DNA of 64,000 bases from CAILZL01 sp963748005 (GCA_963748005.1 CAVVHH010000002.1:3552489-3616488); one strand, 5' to 3'. Numbered from the stretch's first letter, positions 40,272 to 49,139 are shown. Program-made: numbers and translations. Notes: generated from the sequence alone by a model not told the origin.

Positions 40272-41510
40272 GTGAAGCTGGCAAAGAAGTTATCACCCGC
40301 CATTGTTGAGGAGTCAAAGCCCGAGGCTGACCCATACCGCGTATGGGATACGGTAGTACCGCAGCTATTCTTGAGGGTGCAGCCTTCAGGGGTAAAAAGC
40401 TGGAACGTTCAATGGAGCCGGACAAGCAGTCGGGCACTGGGCAAGTGGCCGGGGGTCACCGTTGAATCGGCGCGCACCAAGGCTAAGGCAGCACTCGTGG
40501 AGACGGACACGCATGGCGCACCCGCCGCTGTGATCGAAGCCAACAAGCCGGTATCCGATAAGCCAATCACGCTGGGCGACTTTATCGCTGAACACTTTGC
40601 ACCGTGGGCAGGGGAACACCAGAAAGCCGGACAGGCAACTGTAGACGCACTGCAAGCGTGTTTCAGCGACCTGTATGGACACGAGCTGCGCAGTGTCGTG
40701 GCGTTCGACGTAGAGAGATTCAAGACAAAGCGGCGAAAGGAGGGCAGAAAGCCCGCCACGATCAACCGTGATATTGATCGAATTCGCAAGGTGTTTTCCT
40801 GCGCAGTGGAATGGGGTTTTCTGCAAGCGCATCCGCTGCGCAAGGTGAAGCGCATCAAGGTGGATAACGAGCGTGTCCGGTACTTGAGCGACGACGAGGA
40901 AAAGCGATTGCGCAAGGCGCTGGTGGATCGCGAGGACGAGCGTCGCAAGAGCCGGGAATCAGGCAACGCATGGTGCAAGCAACGGGGAGGGGATGGCCGT
41001 CCCCTGTGGCCTGAGGATGGCTTTACCGATCATGTAGCGCCGTTGGCGCTGGTGGCGATGAATACCGGCATGAGGCGCGGCGAACTATTCGGGCTGGAAT
41101 GGCGCAGCGTGAACCTGGCCGGGCGACAGCTAACCGTTGTCGCTGGTAATGCCAAGTCAGGCAAGACGCGGCATCTGCCGCTGAATGCTGAAGCGCTGGA
41201 CGTGTTGCAACGATGGCAGGCACAGAGCACCGACAAGGGATTGGTGTTCCCGTCACCGAGCGGTGCGCGGTTCACCAACATAAACAAGGCATGGGATGGA
41301 ATCGTTACAGCTGCAAAGCTGGATGACTTCAATTTTCATGACTTGCGCCACGATTTCGCGAGCAAGCTGGTTATGAATGGCGTTGACCTCAACACCGTGC
41401 GCGAGCTGCTGGGGCATGCTGACATCAAGATGACATTGAGGTATGCGCACCTGCAGCCGGGCAAGCTGGCGGATGCAGTTGCGATGTTGGGGAAAGGTGT
41501 CAATGCGTGA
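40272..41510 (+). CDS. int: Tyrosine-recombinase integrase
   Basis: 412 aa. N-terminal arm-binding-like domain (about 1-90, DUF4102-like), core-binding domain (100-195), catalytic domain 200-412. The catalytic residues are R268 (NTGMRRGEL), K298, H356 and R359 (FHDLRHDF), H382 (LLGHADIKM) and Y391. It is expected to catalyse attP x attB exchange at tRNA-Pro. It starts 125 bp from the left att site and overlaps the next gene by 8 bp. Confidence 0.96.
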   Translation: MKLAKKLSPAIVEESKPEADPYRVWDTVVPQLFLRVQPSGVKSWNVQWSRTSSRALGKWPGVTVESARTKAKAALVETDTHGAPAAVIEANKPVSDKPITLGDFIAEHFAPWAGEHQKAGQATVDALQACFSDLYGHELRSVVAFDVERFKTKRRKEGRKPATINRDIDRIRKVFSCAVEWGFLQAHPLRKVKRIKVDNERVRYLSDDEEKRLRKALVDREDERRKSRESGNAWCKQRGGDGRPLWPEDGFTDHVAPLALVAMNTGMRRGELFGLEWRSVNLAGRQLTVVAGNAKSGKTRHLPLNAEALDVLQRWQAQSTDKGLVFPSPSGARFTNINKAWDGIVTAAKLDDFNFHDLRHDFASKLVMNGVDLNTVRELLGHADIKMTLRYAHLQPGKLADAVAMLGKGVNA

Positions 41511-42192
41511 CCTGCCCGTCATTGATTTTGCGCCGGTGATGTCGCGCAGCGGCCGTCTACGCATCCTCAGGATTGAAATTGACCAACCACACTCGGGCAC
41601 ATGGATTGCGGTTGAACCTTGGCTGCATTTGAGTAACGAGCAGGTGAAAAAACTGTTTGCAGCCCGTGGCCGTGGACAGGCTGCGAAGATTCAGGCATGG
41701 GTTGAACGTCTGCCGAAATTAATAGAGGCCGTTCGGTCTGGCAATGTGGATCAATCGGAGCTTGAATACCTGCGCACATTGCTTGACGCGCTGATTGCCA
41801 ACGAGGAAAAAGCAGATGTGCGGCAGCGTGTATTCAACGCGCCAGCGCATAGAAAAAATGATGCCCGCACCTTGTGGCGTCACATTCATCTGCTGGCCCA
41901 AAAGGAGAGCGGCGACAGTGAGGCCGAAAGAACTGTTGCCGACTGGTGGAGCCCCGACAGTGATGCGAAGGACACGTTAATCAAGAAGCGGGTCGCGATC
42001 CAAAAAAAACCTGCTGATTTTGTTGGTACGGGAAACACAAAAACAGGCGCATTCACAAAAGAATACGTGCCACCCGTCGAGCGTGAATTTCAGATATTGA
42101 TGCGATGGGCAATGATGATGAACTCAGGCGATAGAGTCGCGGCGGCGAGAATGATTGCGAACACTGCCGCGCAGAAGCGAGACGAAAAATAA
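41503..42192 (+). CDS. Hypothetical element protein
   Basis: 229 aa from the ATG at 41503, overlapping the integrase stop. Soluble and mixed-charge; the middle (VRSGNVDQSELEYLRTLLDA) is helical. I recognise no domain. Coupling to the integrase suggests a role in the early module. An upstream in-frame extension lies inside int and is not used. Confidence 0.65.
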   Translation: MRDLPVIDFAPVMSRSGRLRILRIEIDQPHSGTWIAVEPWLHLSNEQVKKLFAARGRGQAAKIQAWVERLPKLIEAVRSGNVDQSELEYLRTLLDALIANEEKADVRQRVFNAPAHRKNDARTLWRHIHLLAQKESGDSEAERTVADWWSPDSDAKDTLIKKRVAIQKKPADFVGTGNTKTGAFTKEYVPPVEREFQILMRWAMMMNSGDRVAAARMIANTAAQKRDEK

Positions 42193-42286
42193 AATACGCG
42201 TACTTATTGCGTTTTTTATAGAAGGCAGCTCGACCAGAATTGCACCCAACCCGCGAACTGTCGCGGAGTTTCGCAAAGGTGCAGTG

Positions 42287-42535
42287 ATGAAAATTGAACC
42301 ACTTAAGTGGAGCATGCAGCAAATCGCCGAGGCTACCGGCGAATGTCTGCCGCTTATCCATGACGCGATTAACGCTGGCGACTTGGATACATTCCTTGTC
42401 GGCCGCCGTCGCTTTGCCAGACCTGAAGCCGTCCGCAAATGGGTGGACTTTTTGGAGGCACAGAGCAAGGCCGGAAAGCCTGTTGTTTATCGTGGCCGTC
42501 GCTTGACTGGTGATGCTGCCGAGTCGGTGCAGTAG
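42287..42535 (+). CDS. Small HTH protein, excisionase-like
   Basis: 82 aa from the ATG at 42287 (a GTG three bases upstream is possible). The core WSMQQIAEATGECLPLIHDA followed by INAGDLDTFLVGRRRFARP is a winged/MerR-type fold as in AlpA and Xis proteins. In this position (after int, before the primase) it could be a recombination directionality factor or regulator. Its last base is the first base of the next GTG start. Confidence 0.68.
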   Translation: MKIEPLKWSMQQIAEATGECLPLIHDAINAGDLDTFLVGRRRFARPEAVRKWVDFLEAQSKAGKPVVYRGRRLTGDAAESVQ

Positions 42536-44406
42536 TGAACACCGAGCAACTTGCCGCCGCCCTGAGCGCCCGCAAGGCTGGCCCTGCAACATGGTCTGCG
42601 AAGTGTCCCGCACATGATGACAAGACGCCTAGCCTGTCGATAACAGAATCAGCAACGGGCCAGACGCTTGTTCACTGCCATGCTGGGTGCGAACAGGAAA
42701 CCGTCATTGGTGAATTGAAAGCCCGCGGTCTGTGGAGCAACGGCAGCCACAACGACACCGCCGAACGCATGACCAGCACGCCGCGCCTGATCACTAAACC
42801 CTCACTGATTCCGCTTGAGCATTCGCAACTCGGACCGTATGTCCGGCATTGGGACTATCAGGACGCAAACGGCAATCATGTGCTGCGCGTCTGCCGCTGG
42901 GACACAGACAAAGGGAAGGAAATTCGCCCGCTGAGTTTGCATGCCGATGGCTGGCACTGGAAACAAGTTGATGACTCCCGGCCACTCTATCGGCTGTGCG
43001 ATCTTCTCAAGCGCCCACGCGACCGCGTGCTGATCATTGAGGGCGAGAAAGCCGCAGACGCCGCGGCCAAGTGGTTTCCTGATCTGGTGGCGACTACTTG
43101 GGCCGGTGGCGCCAAGGCATCCGGCAAGACTGATTGGCGTCCGCTGCACAATCGTGATGTGACCTTGCTCGCTGATAATGATGACCCCGGCACTGCCGCA
43201 ATGGATCAGGTTGCCGAACTACTCAAGGCACACAGCTGCACCGTCCGCCGTGTTGACCTGGCCAAACTGGCGCCGCTGGCTGTTGGTTGGGACATTGCCG
43301 ACGCAGAGGCAGACAAGAGTTTCGACATAGAGCGCCTTTGGGAGCAGGTAGAGAACGCTCCTGTTATCCACGGCAAGGCGCACAGCCTGAACTTGCGACA
43401 GGCTGCTGACATCGTGAGTAATCCAATACCGGCGGCATGGCTGCTGCGTCCGTACCTGGAGCAAATGGTATTGGCACTGATGTTTGGCGAGATGGGCACG
43501 CTTAAGAGCTTTGTCACGCTCGACATGCTGCTGAGTATTGCCGCTGGCAAGTCTTGGGCTGGCTCCAAGTTCAAGCCCAAGCCGCAAGCTGTGGTGTATG
43601 TCAGCGCCGAAGGCAAAGGACTGTCGAAGCGATTGCAGGCATGGTCACTGCATCACGGGCACGACCTGCACAAAATACCGTTCTACGCTGTGGAGCATGC
43701 GCTCAACCTGTCAAACCCTGCCGGCATTCTGGAGCTGGTAGAGGCAATCGAAGCCCTCAAGATTCAGCCCGCAGTGATTGGTATCGACACATTGAGCCGC
43801 AACTCCGGCCCACTGGATGAAAACAGCTCCGCAGACATGGGCGCGTTTATCAATGCGCTGGATCAGCACTTGCGGCAACGCCTGAAGTGCAGCGTCTTGC
43901 TTGTTCACCACACCGGACACATGGCCAAGGACCGTGCGCGTGGCTCCTATGCCCTTATGGCGAGCACAGACGCATGGTTCAAGGTTGAACGACCCGACCC
44001 AGAGGCAATGGCCGTCAAGTTCACCACGGGGCGCCTCAAGGACTCCGACAGCCCGCCCGCCATCTATCTCAAGGCTAACGTGGTTGATCTGGGTTCAGTG
44101 GATGAGGATGGCCAGCCCGAAACCAGCCTGGTGCTTTTGCCATCTGACGAAACCATACCAGACCGGAAGCGACCGCCCACCGGCAAGCAACAAGTGGCCC
44201 TGTTGAAGTTGTTGGAATCCGAGCACACCGCCGGCAATCACACGTGGCCCATTGGTGAACTTCGCAGGCTGTCCCGTGATCGTTGCGGCATGACCAAGAC
44301 CACCGCCCAAAGTGTCGTGGCTGGTCTGGTGTCTGCCGGCTTCTTACACAACACCATCGGCGGCCTTGCCCTCACCGATCCACCCATTGCAGGCAAACAA
44401 TCATGA
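42535..44406 (+). CDS. Primase-helicase (CHC2/TOPRIM plus RepA-like ATPase)
   Basis: 623 aa, GTG start overlapping the previous stop. A zinc-binding module has C24, H27, C48 and C52 (KCPAHDDKTPSLS, VHCHAGCEQ). A TOPRIM-like domain has E169/E171 (LIIEGEKAAD) and D214-D217 (LLADNDDPG). A RecA-fold ATPase has a variant P-loop GEMGTLKSF (318-326), Walker B VIGIDTLSR (D418) and SVLLVHHTGH. The C-terminus looks like a winged helix. Likely the replication initiator of the element, acting on the repeat block just downstream. Confidence 0.9.
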   Translation: MNTEQLAAALSARKAGPATWSAKCPAHDDKTPSLSITESATGQTLVHCHAGCEQETVIGELKARGLWSNGSHNDTAERMTSTPRLITKPSLIPLEHSQLGPYVRHWDYQDANGNHVLRVCRWDTDKGKEIRPLSLHADGWHWKQVDDSRPLYRLCDLLKRPRDRVLIIEGEKAADAAAKWFPDLVATTWAGGAKASGKTDWRPLHNRDVTLLADNDDPGTAAMDQVAELLKAHSCTVRRVDLAKLAPLAVGWDIADAEADKSFDIERLWEQVENAPVIHGKAHSLNLRQAADIVSNPIPAAWLLRPYLEQMVLALMFGEMGTLKSFVTLDMLLSIAAGKSWAGSKFKPKPQAVVYVSAEGKGLSKRLQAWSLHHGHDLHKIPFYAVEHALNLSNPAGILELVEAIEALKIQPAVIGIDTLSRNSGPLDENSSADMGAFINALDQHLRQRLKCSVLLVHHTGHMAKDRARGSYALMASTDAWFKVERPDPEAMAVKFTTGRLKDSDSPPAIYLKANVVDLGSVDEDGQPETSLVLLPSDETIPDRKRPPTGKQQVALLKLLESEHTAGNHTWPIGELRRLSRDRCGMTKTTAQSVVAGLVSAGFLHNTIGGLALTDPPIAGKQS

Positions 44407-44407
44407 A

Positions 44408-44517
44408 GGTACGAGAAGTACGAAACGGTACGAAACGTACTACTTCGTCCCGGTCATGGAGGTACGAAAGGTACGAGGGGTCTATAGACCCCGTACTTTC
44501 GTACCAGACCCCGTACC
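44408..44517. repeat. Iteron-like GTACG repeats and long hairpin
   Basis: GTACG occurs at 44409, 44418, 44428, 44462 and 44471 (and GTACT at 44437), i.e. at 9-10 bp spacing within groups. The inverse CGTAC is at 44492, 44500 and 44512. From 44461 to 44505 the copies form a near-perfect hairpin centred on GGGGTC-TATA-GACCCC. It lies between the primase-helicase stop and the next gene. It could be a replication origin or an operator. Confidence 0.65.
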
Positions 44518-44542
44518 TGACACAGAGCAACGGAAATCAGCC

Positions 44543-44797
44543 ATGAAACGCGAACCTGAAACCATGACCCGCGCCCCTTCACGCATTGCCGGACAGATGA
44601 CCGCACGGGCCTACACCGCGCTGGCTGACAAGCACCGGCCCACGTCCTGGGAAGCGTTACAGCACGAGATAGTCAGGCTGCACCGTGAGCAAGGCTTGAA
44701 GCCGAGGGACATCAGCCTGGCCCTATGCGTGGGGCTCGATGATGTTTTGCAAGCAATCAAAGATTCTCAACCGAACGAGGTAAACAGCAATGCTTAA
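44543..44797 (+). CDS. Hypothetical small element protein
   Basis: 84 aa from the ATG at 44543. Upstream frame extension runs through the iteron block and is rejected. Basic, helical, with HRPTSWEALQHEIVRLHREQ and LKPRDISLALCVGLDDVL, suggestive of a small DNA-binding or HTH protein. It overlaps the next gene by 8 bp. Confidence 0.6.
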   Translation: MKREPETMTRAPSRIAGQMTARAYTALADKHRPTSWEALQHEIVRLHREQGLKPRDISLALCVGLDDVLQAIKDSQPNEVNSNA

Positions 44798-45554
44798 GTT
44801 TTCAGTCAAGAGCGATCTGCGCGAGGTCGAGCGGATGTTCCGTGACATGCAAAAGAAGCAAGTTCCATTCGCTACCGCATTGGCCTTGACCAAAACAGCC
44901 AAGGCTATCGAAAAGGCAGAGTACGAGGAAATCAAAAAGGTCTTTGACCGACCCACACGCTACACGCTCAATAGTTTGTACGTGAGGCCGGCCAAGAAAA
45001 CCCGGCTAAGTGCCGAGGTGATGATTAAGGACTTTGCTTCAAACGCTCGCCCCCCTATCCAGTGGCTCATTGCCCAGATAGAGGGAGGGCATAGAGGCAT
45101 GAAGGGTGTGGAGCGGTTACTGCAACGGGTGGGTAAGATGCCCCCTAACATGCAGTTAGTACCAGCACAGGGTATGCCAAAGGACGCATATGGCAATGTA
45201 GTAAGGGGTGAACTAACAAGGATGATCTCTGATCTACAGGCCCAGCCCTACGATTGGACATCGAACACAAGCAAGGCCAGTGCAGGTAGACGCTTACGTT
45301 CAAGGACACGGCGCGCGGTGTTTTACTTCAGCACATGGCCTGTTGGTCCACAGACTGCCCACCTGACACCGGGCATCTATCGACGCTCACACTTTGGATT
45401 CGGCACAGCTATCAAGCCAGCCATGTTGTTTATCAACAGCGCACAGTACAAGAAGCGTCTGGACTTCTATGGCATAGCCAACAGGGTAGGGCGTAGTGAG
45501 TGGCCAAGACAGTTCGAGCTTGCGATGGCGCAGGCATTGGCTACTGCGCGATGA
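44790..45554 (+). CDS. Phage structural protein, minor-tail Z-like (tentative)
   Basis: 254 aa. N-terminal VPFATALALTKTAKAIEKAE and VFDRPTRYTLNSLYVRPA resemble a family of phage proteins annotated as minor tail protein Z or virion-associated. No enzyme motif. It is odd to find a tail-type gene before the small terminase and without other tail genes. It may do something else in a satellite. Confidence 0.5.
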   Translation: MLKFSVKSDLREVERMFRDMQKKQVPFATALALTKTAKAIEKAEYEEIKKVFDRPTRYTLNSLYVRPAKKTRLSAEVMIKDFASNARPPIQWLIAQIEGGHRGMKGVERLLQRVGKMPPNMQLVPAQGMPKDAYGNVVRGELTRMISDLQAQPYDWTSNTSKASAGRRLRSRTRRAVFYFSTWPVGPQTAHLTPGIYRRSHFGFGTAIKPAMLFINSAQYKKRLDFYGIANRVGRSEWPRQFELAMAQALATAR

Positions 45555-45646
45555 ATTCGATGGGTCCTTCCAGGGGGGTTGCACTGAGGGTAGTTCGAAC
45601 CCCGATGTATTGCTAGCGCCAGCCCTGCCTAGGCTTCCTTCCTTAC
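45555..45646 (+). promoter_or_regulatory. Possible cos/packaging region
   Basis: The 92-bp gap before the small terminase contains TGGGTCCTTCC (45561-45571). It resembles the TGGGTCCTTTCCGGCGAT sequence at the lambda cos end. It is followed by a G-run and an imperfect dyad (GGGTAGTTCGAACCCC). cos lies just upstream of the small terminase gene in lambda too. Confidence 0.35.
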
Positions 45647-46114
45647 ATGCCTGCAAACATTGATTTCACCCGCCTAGCTCAAGTTGACCTAGCGGCAGTA
45701 TTTGGTGTGACGCCGAGGGCGGTGCGCGATTGGGACGAATGCCCGCGCAATGACGATGACACCTACAACTTACCGGACGTCATTGCATGGCGCATGGCAA
45801 ACGGTGCGCTTGACCTTAACGCCGAACGCGCACGGTTAGCCAAGGAACAAGCCGATAGGACGGCCATGGCGAATGCTGTAGAGCGCGGTGAGTTGTTGCG
45901 CGTCGCGACTGTTGCAACTGAGTGGGGACGCATGCTTTCAGCATGTCGTGCCAAATTGCTGGCAGCGCCCACGAAATTGGCACCGAGACTGGCCAAGGAG
46001 AAAACACCTGTCCGTTGCCTTGAACTGGTGACGACTGAAATTTACGCGGCATTGCATGAGCTGTCGAACTACCGGCCCGGTAACGAACCGCAGGACGATG
46101 AGGGGCACGCGTGA
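45647..46114 (+). CDS. Terminase small subunit, Nu1-like
   Basis: 155 aa. N-terminal winged HTH as in lambda Nu1 (LAQVDLAAVFGVTPRAVRDW), then an A/E/R-rich helix (LNAERARLAKEQADRTAMAN) and a family-like WGRMLSACRAKLLAAPTKLA. It would recognise the packaging site on the element's DNA. No large subunit accompanies it, so it would have to recruit that of a helper phage. It overlaps the next gene by 4 bp. Confidence 0.82.
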   Translation: MPANIDFTRLAQVDLAAVFGVTPRAVRDWDECPRNDDDTYNLPDVIAWRMANGALDLNAERARLAKEQADRTAMANAVERGELLRVATVATEWGRMLSACRAKLLAAPTKLAPRLAKEKTPVRCLELVTTEIYAALHELSNYRPGNEPQDDEGHA

Positions 46115-46785
46115 GCGCAGTCAATTTCACCTACGACAACACGCAAGCGTTCATTGCCTGCGACTCGCTGGTAGTGACTGAAGGCTCTGAAATTACCGCC
46201 CACACCTCAAAAGCCTGGAGCCTTCCGAACTTGGGAATGGTGGTTGCGAGCCTTGGGTCGTGTGCCGTCACTCGATTGTGGGTGAATGAATTGATGATCA
46301 GATGGAAGCGATCAGACATTGCCGACATCAACAATATCGCGCCCTGGTCGCTTGAAAGCCACTGGCAATCAGTTGGCCGTGGCATCCCTACGTGGATCAT
46401 TCATTTTGGGTTTGAAGCCAGCACCGGCGAACTTGCCGTGTACCAGTACGCAAGTGATTGCGGTTTCAAATCGCAGCGATACCCGGCATGGGGCACGTAC
46501 CTGATACCCCACGTGAGCAAACACACAGAGTTGGCGCCAGAGCTGGACGCGGAGCCCATACAGCTTGAACCCAGTGACAAACCGCAGACTGAAAGAAGCA
46601 ACCCGCCGCCGATTCCTCACCTGGTTGACCTGAGCGAGTGGCCATACCGCAAACAAAATTGCGTGACCGCACTATCCGAACAGCGCCTGCGGAATCCGGG
46701 AAGAGTTGGCGGCGATGTTTTCTGCACACTGATTACAGCTCGCGAGATTCGGCAGTATTCCATGGGCGAGATACCGAACGAATGA
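46111..46785 (+). CDS. Hypothetical protein, possible Ntn-hydrolase-like fold
   Basis: 224 aa, GTG start. The N-terminal part (TYDNTQAFIACDSLVVTEGS, then KAWSLPNLGMVVASLGS) resembles the strand-turn pattern of proteasome-type Ntn hydrolases, but I cannot confirm a catalytic residue. The C-terminus is Pro-rich, then conserved-looking. It lies between the small terminase and small genes of unknown role. Confidence 0.55.
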   Translation: MSAVNFTYDNTQAFIACDSLVVTEGSEITAHTSKAWSLPNLGMVVASLGSCAVTRLWVNELMIRWKRSDIADINNIAPWSLESHWQSVGRGIPTWIIHFGFEASTGELAVYQYASDCGFKSQRYPAWGTYLIPHVSKHTELAPELDAEPIQLEPSDKPQTERSNPPPIPHLVDLSEWPYRKQNCVTALSEQRLRNPGRVGGDVFCTLITAREIRQYSMGEIPNE

Positions 46786-47099
46786 GCGAAGCCTACCGCA
46801 CAGCACTGCAGAGCCTGGCCGCCATCAGGGCGCGACTCGCTGATCTGTCGCTGTCTGCGTCTGATCGCGAGTCGGCATTGGCCGAATTCGACGCGGTGCT
46901 GGACACGCTGAGTCGCGCCGAACACCGCACCGACAAAATGGCACTGGCACGCCGCGTTCAAAGGATCGATGAGCAATTGAAGGATCGTTCTCCCGGCGAG
47001 CGTAACGCCATCGTCATGGAGCGGCTGGGTATCACCTCGAAGTCATGGTTATGGGAACTGCGCCAAGTTCGGTTAACCCCGAACGGCAACGCGGTCTAA
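46782..47099 (+). CDS. Hypothetical helical protein
   Basis: 105 aa from the ATG at 46782, with a 4-bp overlap with the previous gene. Almost wholly alpha-helical and charged (ALQSLAAIRARLADLSLSAS, ALAEFDAVLDTLSRAEH). I recognise no family. Coupled translation implies function with its neighbours. Confidence 0.6.
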   Translation: MSEAYRTALQSLAAIRARLADLSLSASDRESALAEFDAVLDTLSRAEHRTDKMALARRVQRIDEQLKDRSPGERNAIVMERLGITSKSWLWELRQVRLTPNGNAV

Positions 47100-47106
47100 T
47101 TCAATC

Positions 47107-47259
47107 ATGGAACAACCAAGAACCACGAAGCTGATCGACGCGCTGCGGGCATTACAAGCCGAACAGTCGCGCAGGTTTGCGGCACGGGAAGCGCGGATCA
47201 ACAACGTCTGGGCTGCTGCCCGGAAACACATAGAGGCAAAAAGACATGTTCGGAATTGA
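47107..47259 (+). CDS. Hypothetical 50-aa protein
   Basis: 50 codons from the ATG at 47107 (MEQPRTTKLIDALRALQAEQ and on). Highly basic, helical. It overlaps the next start (47246) by 14 bp, and no other frame covers the gap, so it is probably a real small gene. No family recognised. Confidence 0.5.
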   Translation: MEQPRTTKLIDALRALQAEQSRRFAAREARINNVWAAARKHIEAKRHVRN

Positions 47260-47944
47260 CAAGGCCCCCGACGACGCCAGCAAGCTGTCGGATCGTCTGC
47301 AGAAGCTGACCAAACAAGAAGGCTTCTACAAGTTTCGTGGCGACGTTCAGGCACGCCGCGAATGGATACAAGCTCGGCAGATGCAGATTGGTGGTGCCGT
47401 GGGATTCGAGGCACCCGCACGATTGGAAGCATTTGCCCGTGGCCCTGCTGCGGTGCAGGCACTCGATACGGAAATTAAGGACCTGGATTTCTAGCTGCAG
47501 TTTCTGGATCGTGTGGAACAGCTCGCAGTTGCGGGTGCTGAGGAACTGCACATCACCGAAACCAAGAAGGCCATGCCTGGCGCACGTAAGCGCCTGCCTG
47601 GCGAAGTTGAGGAAGTGACTGCCGCCCTTGCCCGGCTCGATGCCGCACTACTGAAGGTGAACACCTCTCTTGGCGTCCTGGGCGAGTATCAGAATGTCGG
47701 CGTGGCCTATCCGCTGAGCGATGAGGAATTGGGCAATCTGCTGCAGGCCCGTGAAAAAGTGTGGCAGACCCGGACGATAGCTGTTCTTGGTTTTCCCATG
47801 CCGACTGATGATGTTCTGCTGCGCCAGCGAGTGAAGGCATTCCCGCTGATGTTCGAGATCAAGGCGGCCGGCCCGCATGCCCCCTTCACACACGCGATCC
47901 GCACCGGGCCGAAGCTGGCCAGTGCATTCGCGCAGTCGAATTGA
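47246..47944 (+). pseudogene. Hypothetical gene split by an in-frame amber codon
   Basis: One frame of 232 codons from the ATG at 47246 to the stop at 47942-47944, interrupted only by TAG at 47492-47494 (residue 83). Both halves read as one helical protein (TEIKDLDF-stop-LQFLDRVEQLAVAG). No ribosome site precedes a restart; a GTG at 47513 is the nearest. It may be broken, may be read through, or may make an 82-aa product. Family unknown. Confidence 0.6.
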
Positions 47945-48156
47945 TTCTCTGGGGTTTTAGTTGGACGTCACCCCAAGTCAGCAAGCAACGCCAACAGTCG
48001 CCGGCACCCTCCTAGTGCGTGGCGACCGCAACTAAAAGCCATGCGTGAAAGGCATCGCAGCGTGAACCACGTGGACACGTTGGCCCCTCGACCCTATGCG
48101 GGCAACCCTGCCCATCTGCGCATCGGAGCACGGGGCATCTTTACAGGAACAGCACA
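47945..48156 (+). promoter_or_regulatory. Leader upstream of capsid gene with strong hairpins
   Basis: GTCGCC at 47997-48002 pairs with GGCGAC at 48021-48026, and GCAC with GTGC inside it. A GTTGG/CCAAC pair lies just before (47960-47995). It may be a structured 5' leader or small RNA of the capsid transcript. Confidence 0.3.
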
Positions 48157-48160
48157 ATGA
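48041..48160 (+). CDS. Possible 39-aa leader ORF before capsid
   Basis: ATG at 48041, stop at 48158-48160, overlapping the capsid ATG by 4 bp. Product is basic (MRERHRSVNHVDTLAPRPYA and on). No clear ribosome site. The coupled overlap is the only argument for it. Confidence 0.25.
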   Translation: MRERHRSVNHVDTLAPRPYAGNPAHLRIGARGIFTGTAQ

Positions 48161-49128
48161 CATACCGACTGGATTCCCTCGCATATGCTCATAAGCCTTG
48201 GTGGCACAGATTCGCAATGAGTCGCACCGCACTTGGCGGGGTTTTTAGTTTTCGCCGGATGGTTGAAGGCATGGCACTGGGTTCTCTGGACGGCGCCGAA
48301 CGCGAGTTTTTGCAAGAGGCAAGCAAAGCTGTCGGTCAAACTTCGTTTGATTCGCAGCGTGTTGTTCTTCCGCTCGCCATGTTCAGAAATCTGGCCGCCG
48401 CATCAGGCTCTGATGTTGGTCATGCGAACGTTCTCGAGCCGGCGGAAATCCTTCGCCCGTGGAGCGTGGCTGCGCGTGCTGGCATCACGATTCAAAATGG
48501 TCTTGTCACAGAAGTACCACCGATAGTTGGCCAGATCGCAATTCCGCCGAAAACCGGCGGTGCATTTTCTGAATTCAGTCGCCAGATTTCTCTGCAAACA
48601 AAATCTGAATTTTTAATTCAGCGTGAGCTGCTTCGCACGGTCGGCACGCTCGTCGATGTTGCCGTGTTCAACGGCAACAACGCAGCGGGCCAACCTACCG
48701 TATTGTTAAACACGCCCGGCATCGACATACAGCAAGGTAGCCCGCTCTTCTATTCGGGTGTGACCGTAATGAAGCAAGTGGTCACTGATGCGAATGCGCC
48801 CGACAATGCAATTGCTTACATTGGTACGCCGGCAATCCGCAAGTTGCTGGAGAACCGCGAGCGGGATTGCGGCAGTGGTTACATCTGGGATGGCGACAAG
48901 ATGGCAAGTCGTCCCGCTTACGTCACGACATATTTACCGGTCGGCACCCTTGTGTGTGGCGCATGGTCTGAATTGTTCCTTGGTCTCTGGGGTTCTTGTC
49001 TGGAATTCATGGTGAATTCAGATCCCACTGGATTCAAGACCGGAACGATTCAAGCACGCGTTTTAGTGTCGTGCGATACCGCAATAATGCAGCCAGCTGC
49101 CTTCAGTGTTGCAACGAGTGTGACCTGA
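48157..49128 (+). CDS. Major capsid protein, HK97-fold-like
   Basis: 323 aa. The sequence has the feel of HK97-type capsids: an N-terminal helical segment, then IAIPPKTGGAFSEFSRQISL, SEFLIQRELLRTVGTLVDVA (spine helix), VFNGNNAAGQPTVLLNT, PDNAIAYIGTPAIRKLLEN, and the P-domain end SCDTAIMQPAAFSVA. No long delta domain or fused protease, and no protease or portal gene nearby. It may build element-specific small capsids. Confidence 0.75.
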   Translation: MTYRLDSLAYAHKPWWHRFAMSRTALGGVFSFRRMVEGMALGSLDGAEREFLQEASKAVGQTSFDSQRVVLPLAMFRNLAAASGSDVGHANVLEPAEILRPWSVAARAGITIQNGLVTEVPPIVGQIAIPPKTGGAFSEFSRQISLQTKSEFLIQRELLRTVGTLVDVAVFNGNNAAGQPTVLLNTPGIDIQQGSPLFYSGVTVMKQVVTDANAPDNAIAYIGTPAIRKLLENRERDCGSGYIWDGDKMASRPAYVTTYLPVGTLVCGAWSELFLGLWGSCLEFMVNSDPTGFKTGTIQARVLVSCDTAIMQPAAFSVATSVT

Positions 49129-49139
49129 GAGGAACCCAC

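Noticed and set aside
44283..44546. 87-aa frame across the iteron block
   Set aside because: It overlaps the primase-helicase end, and its low-complexity Tyr/Arg/Thr product simply mirrors the GTACGA repeats.
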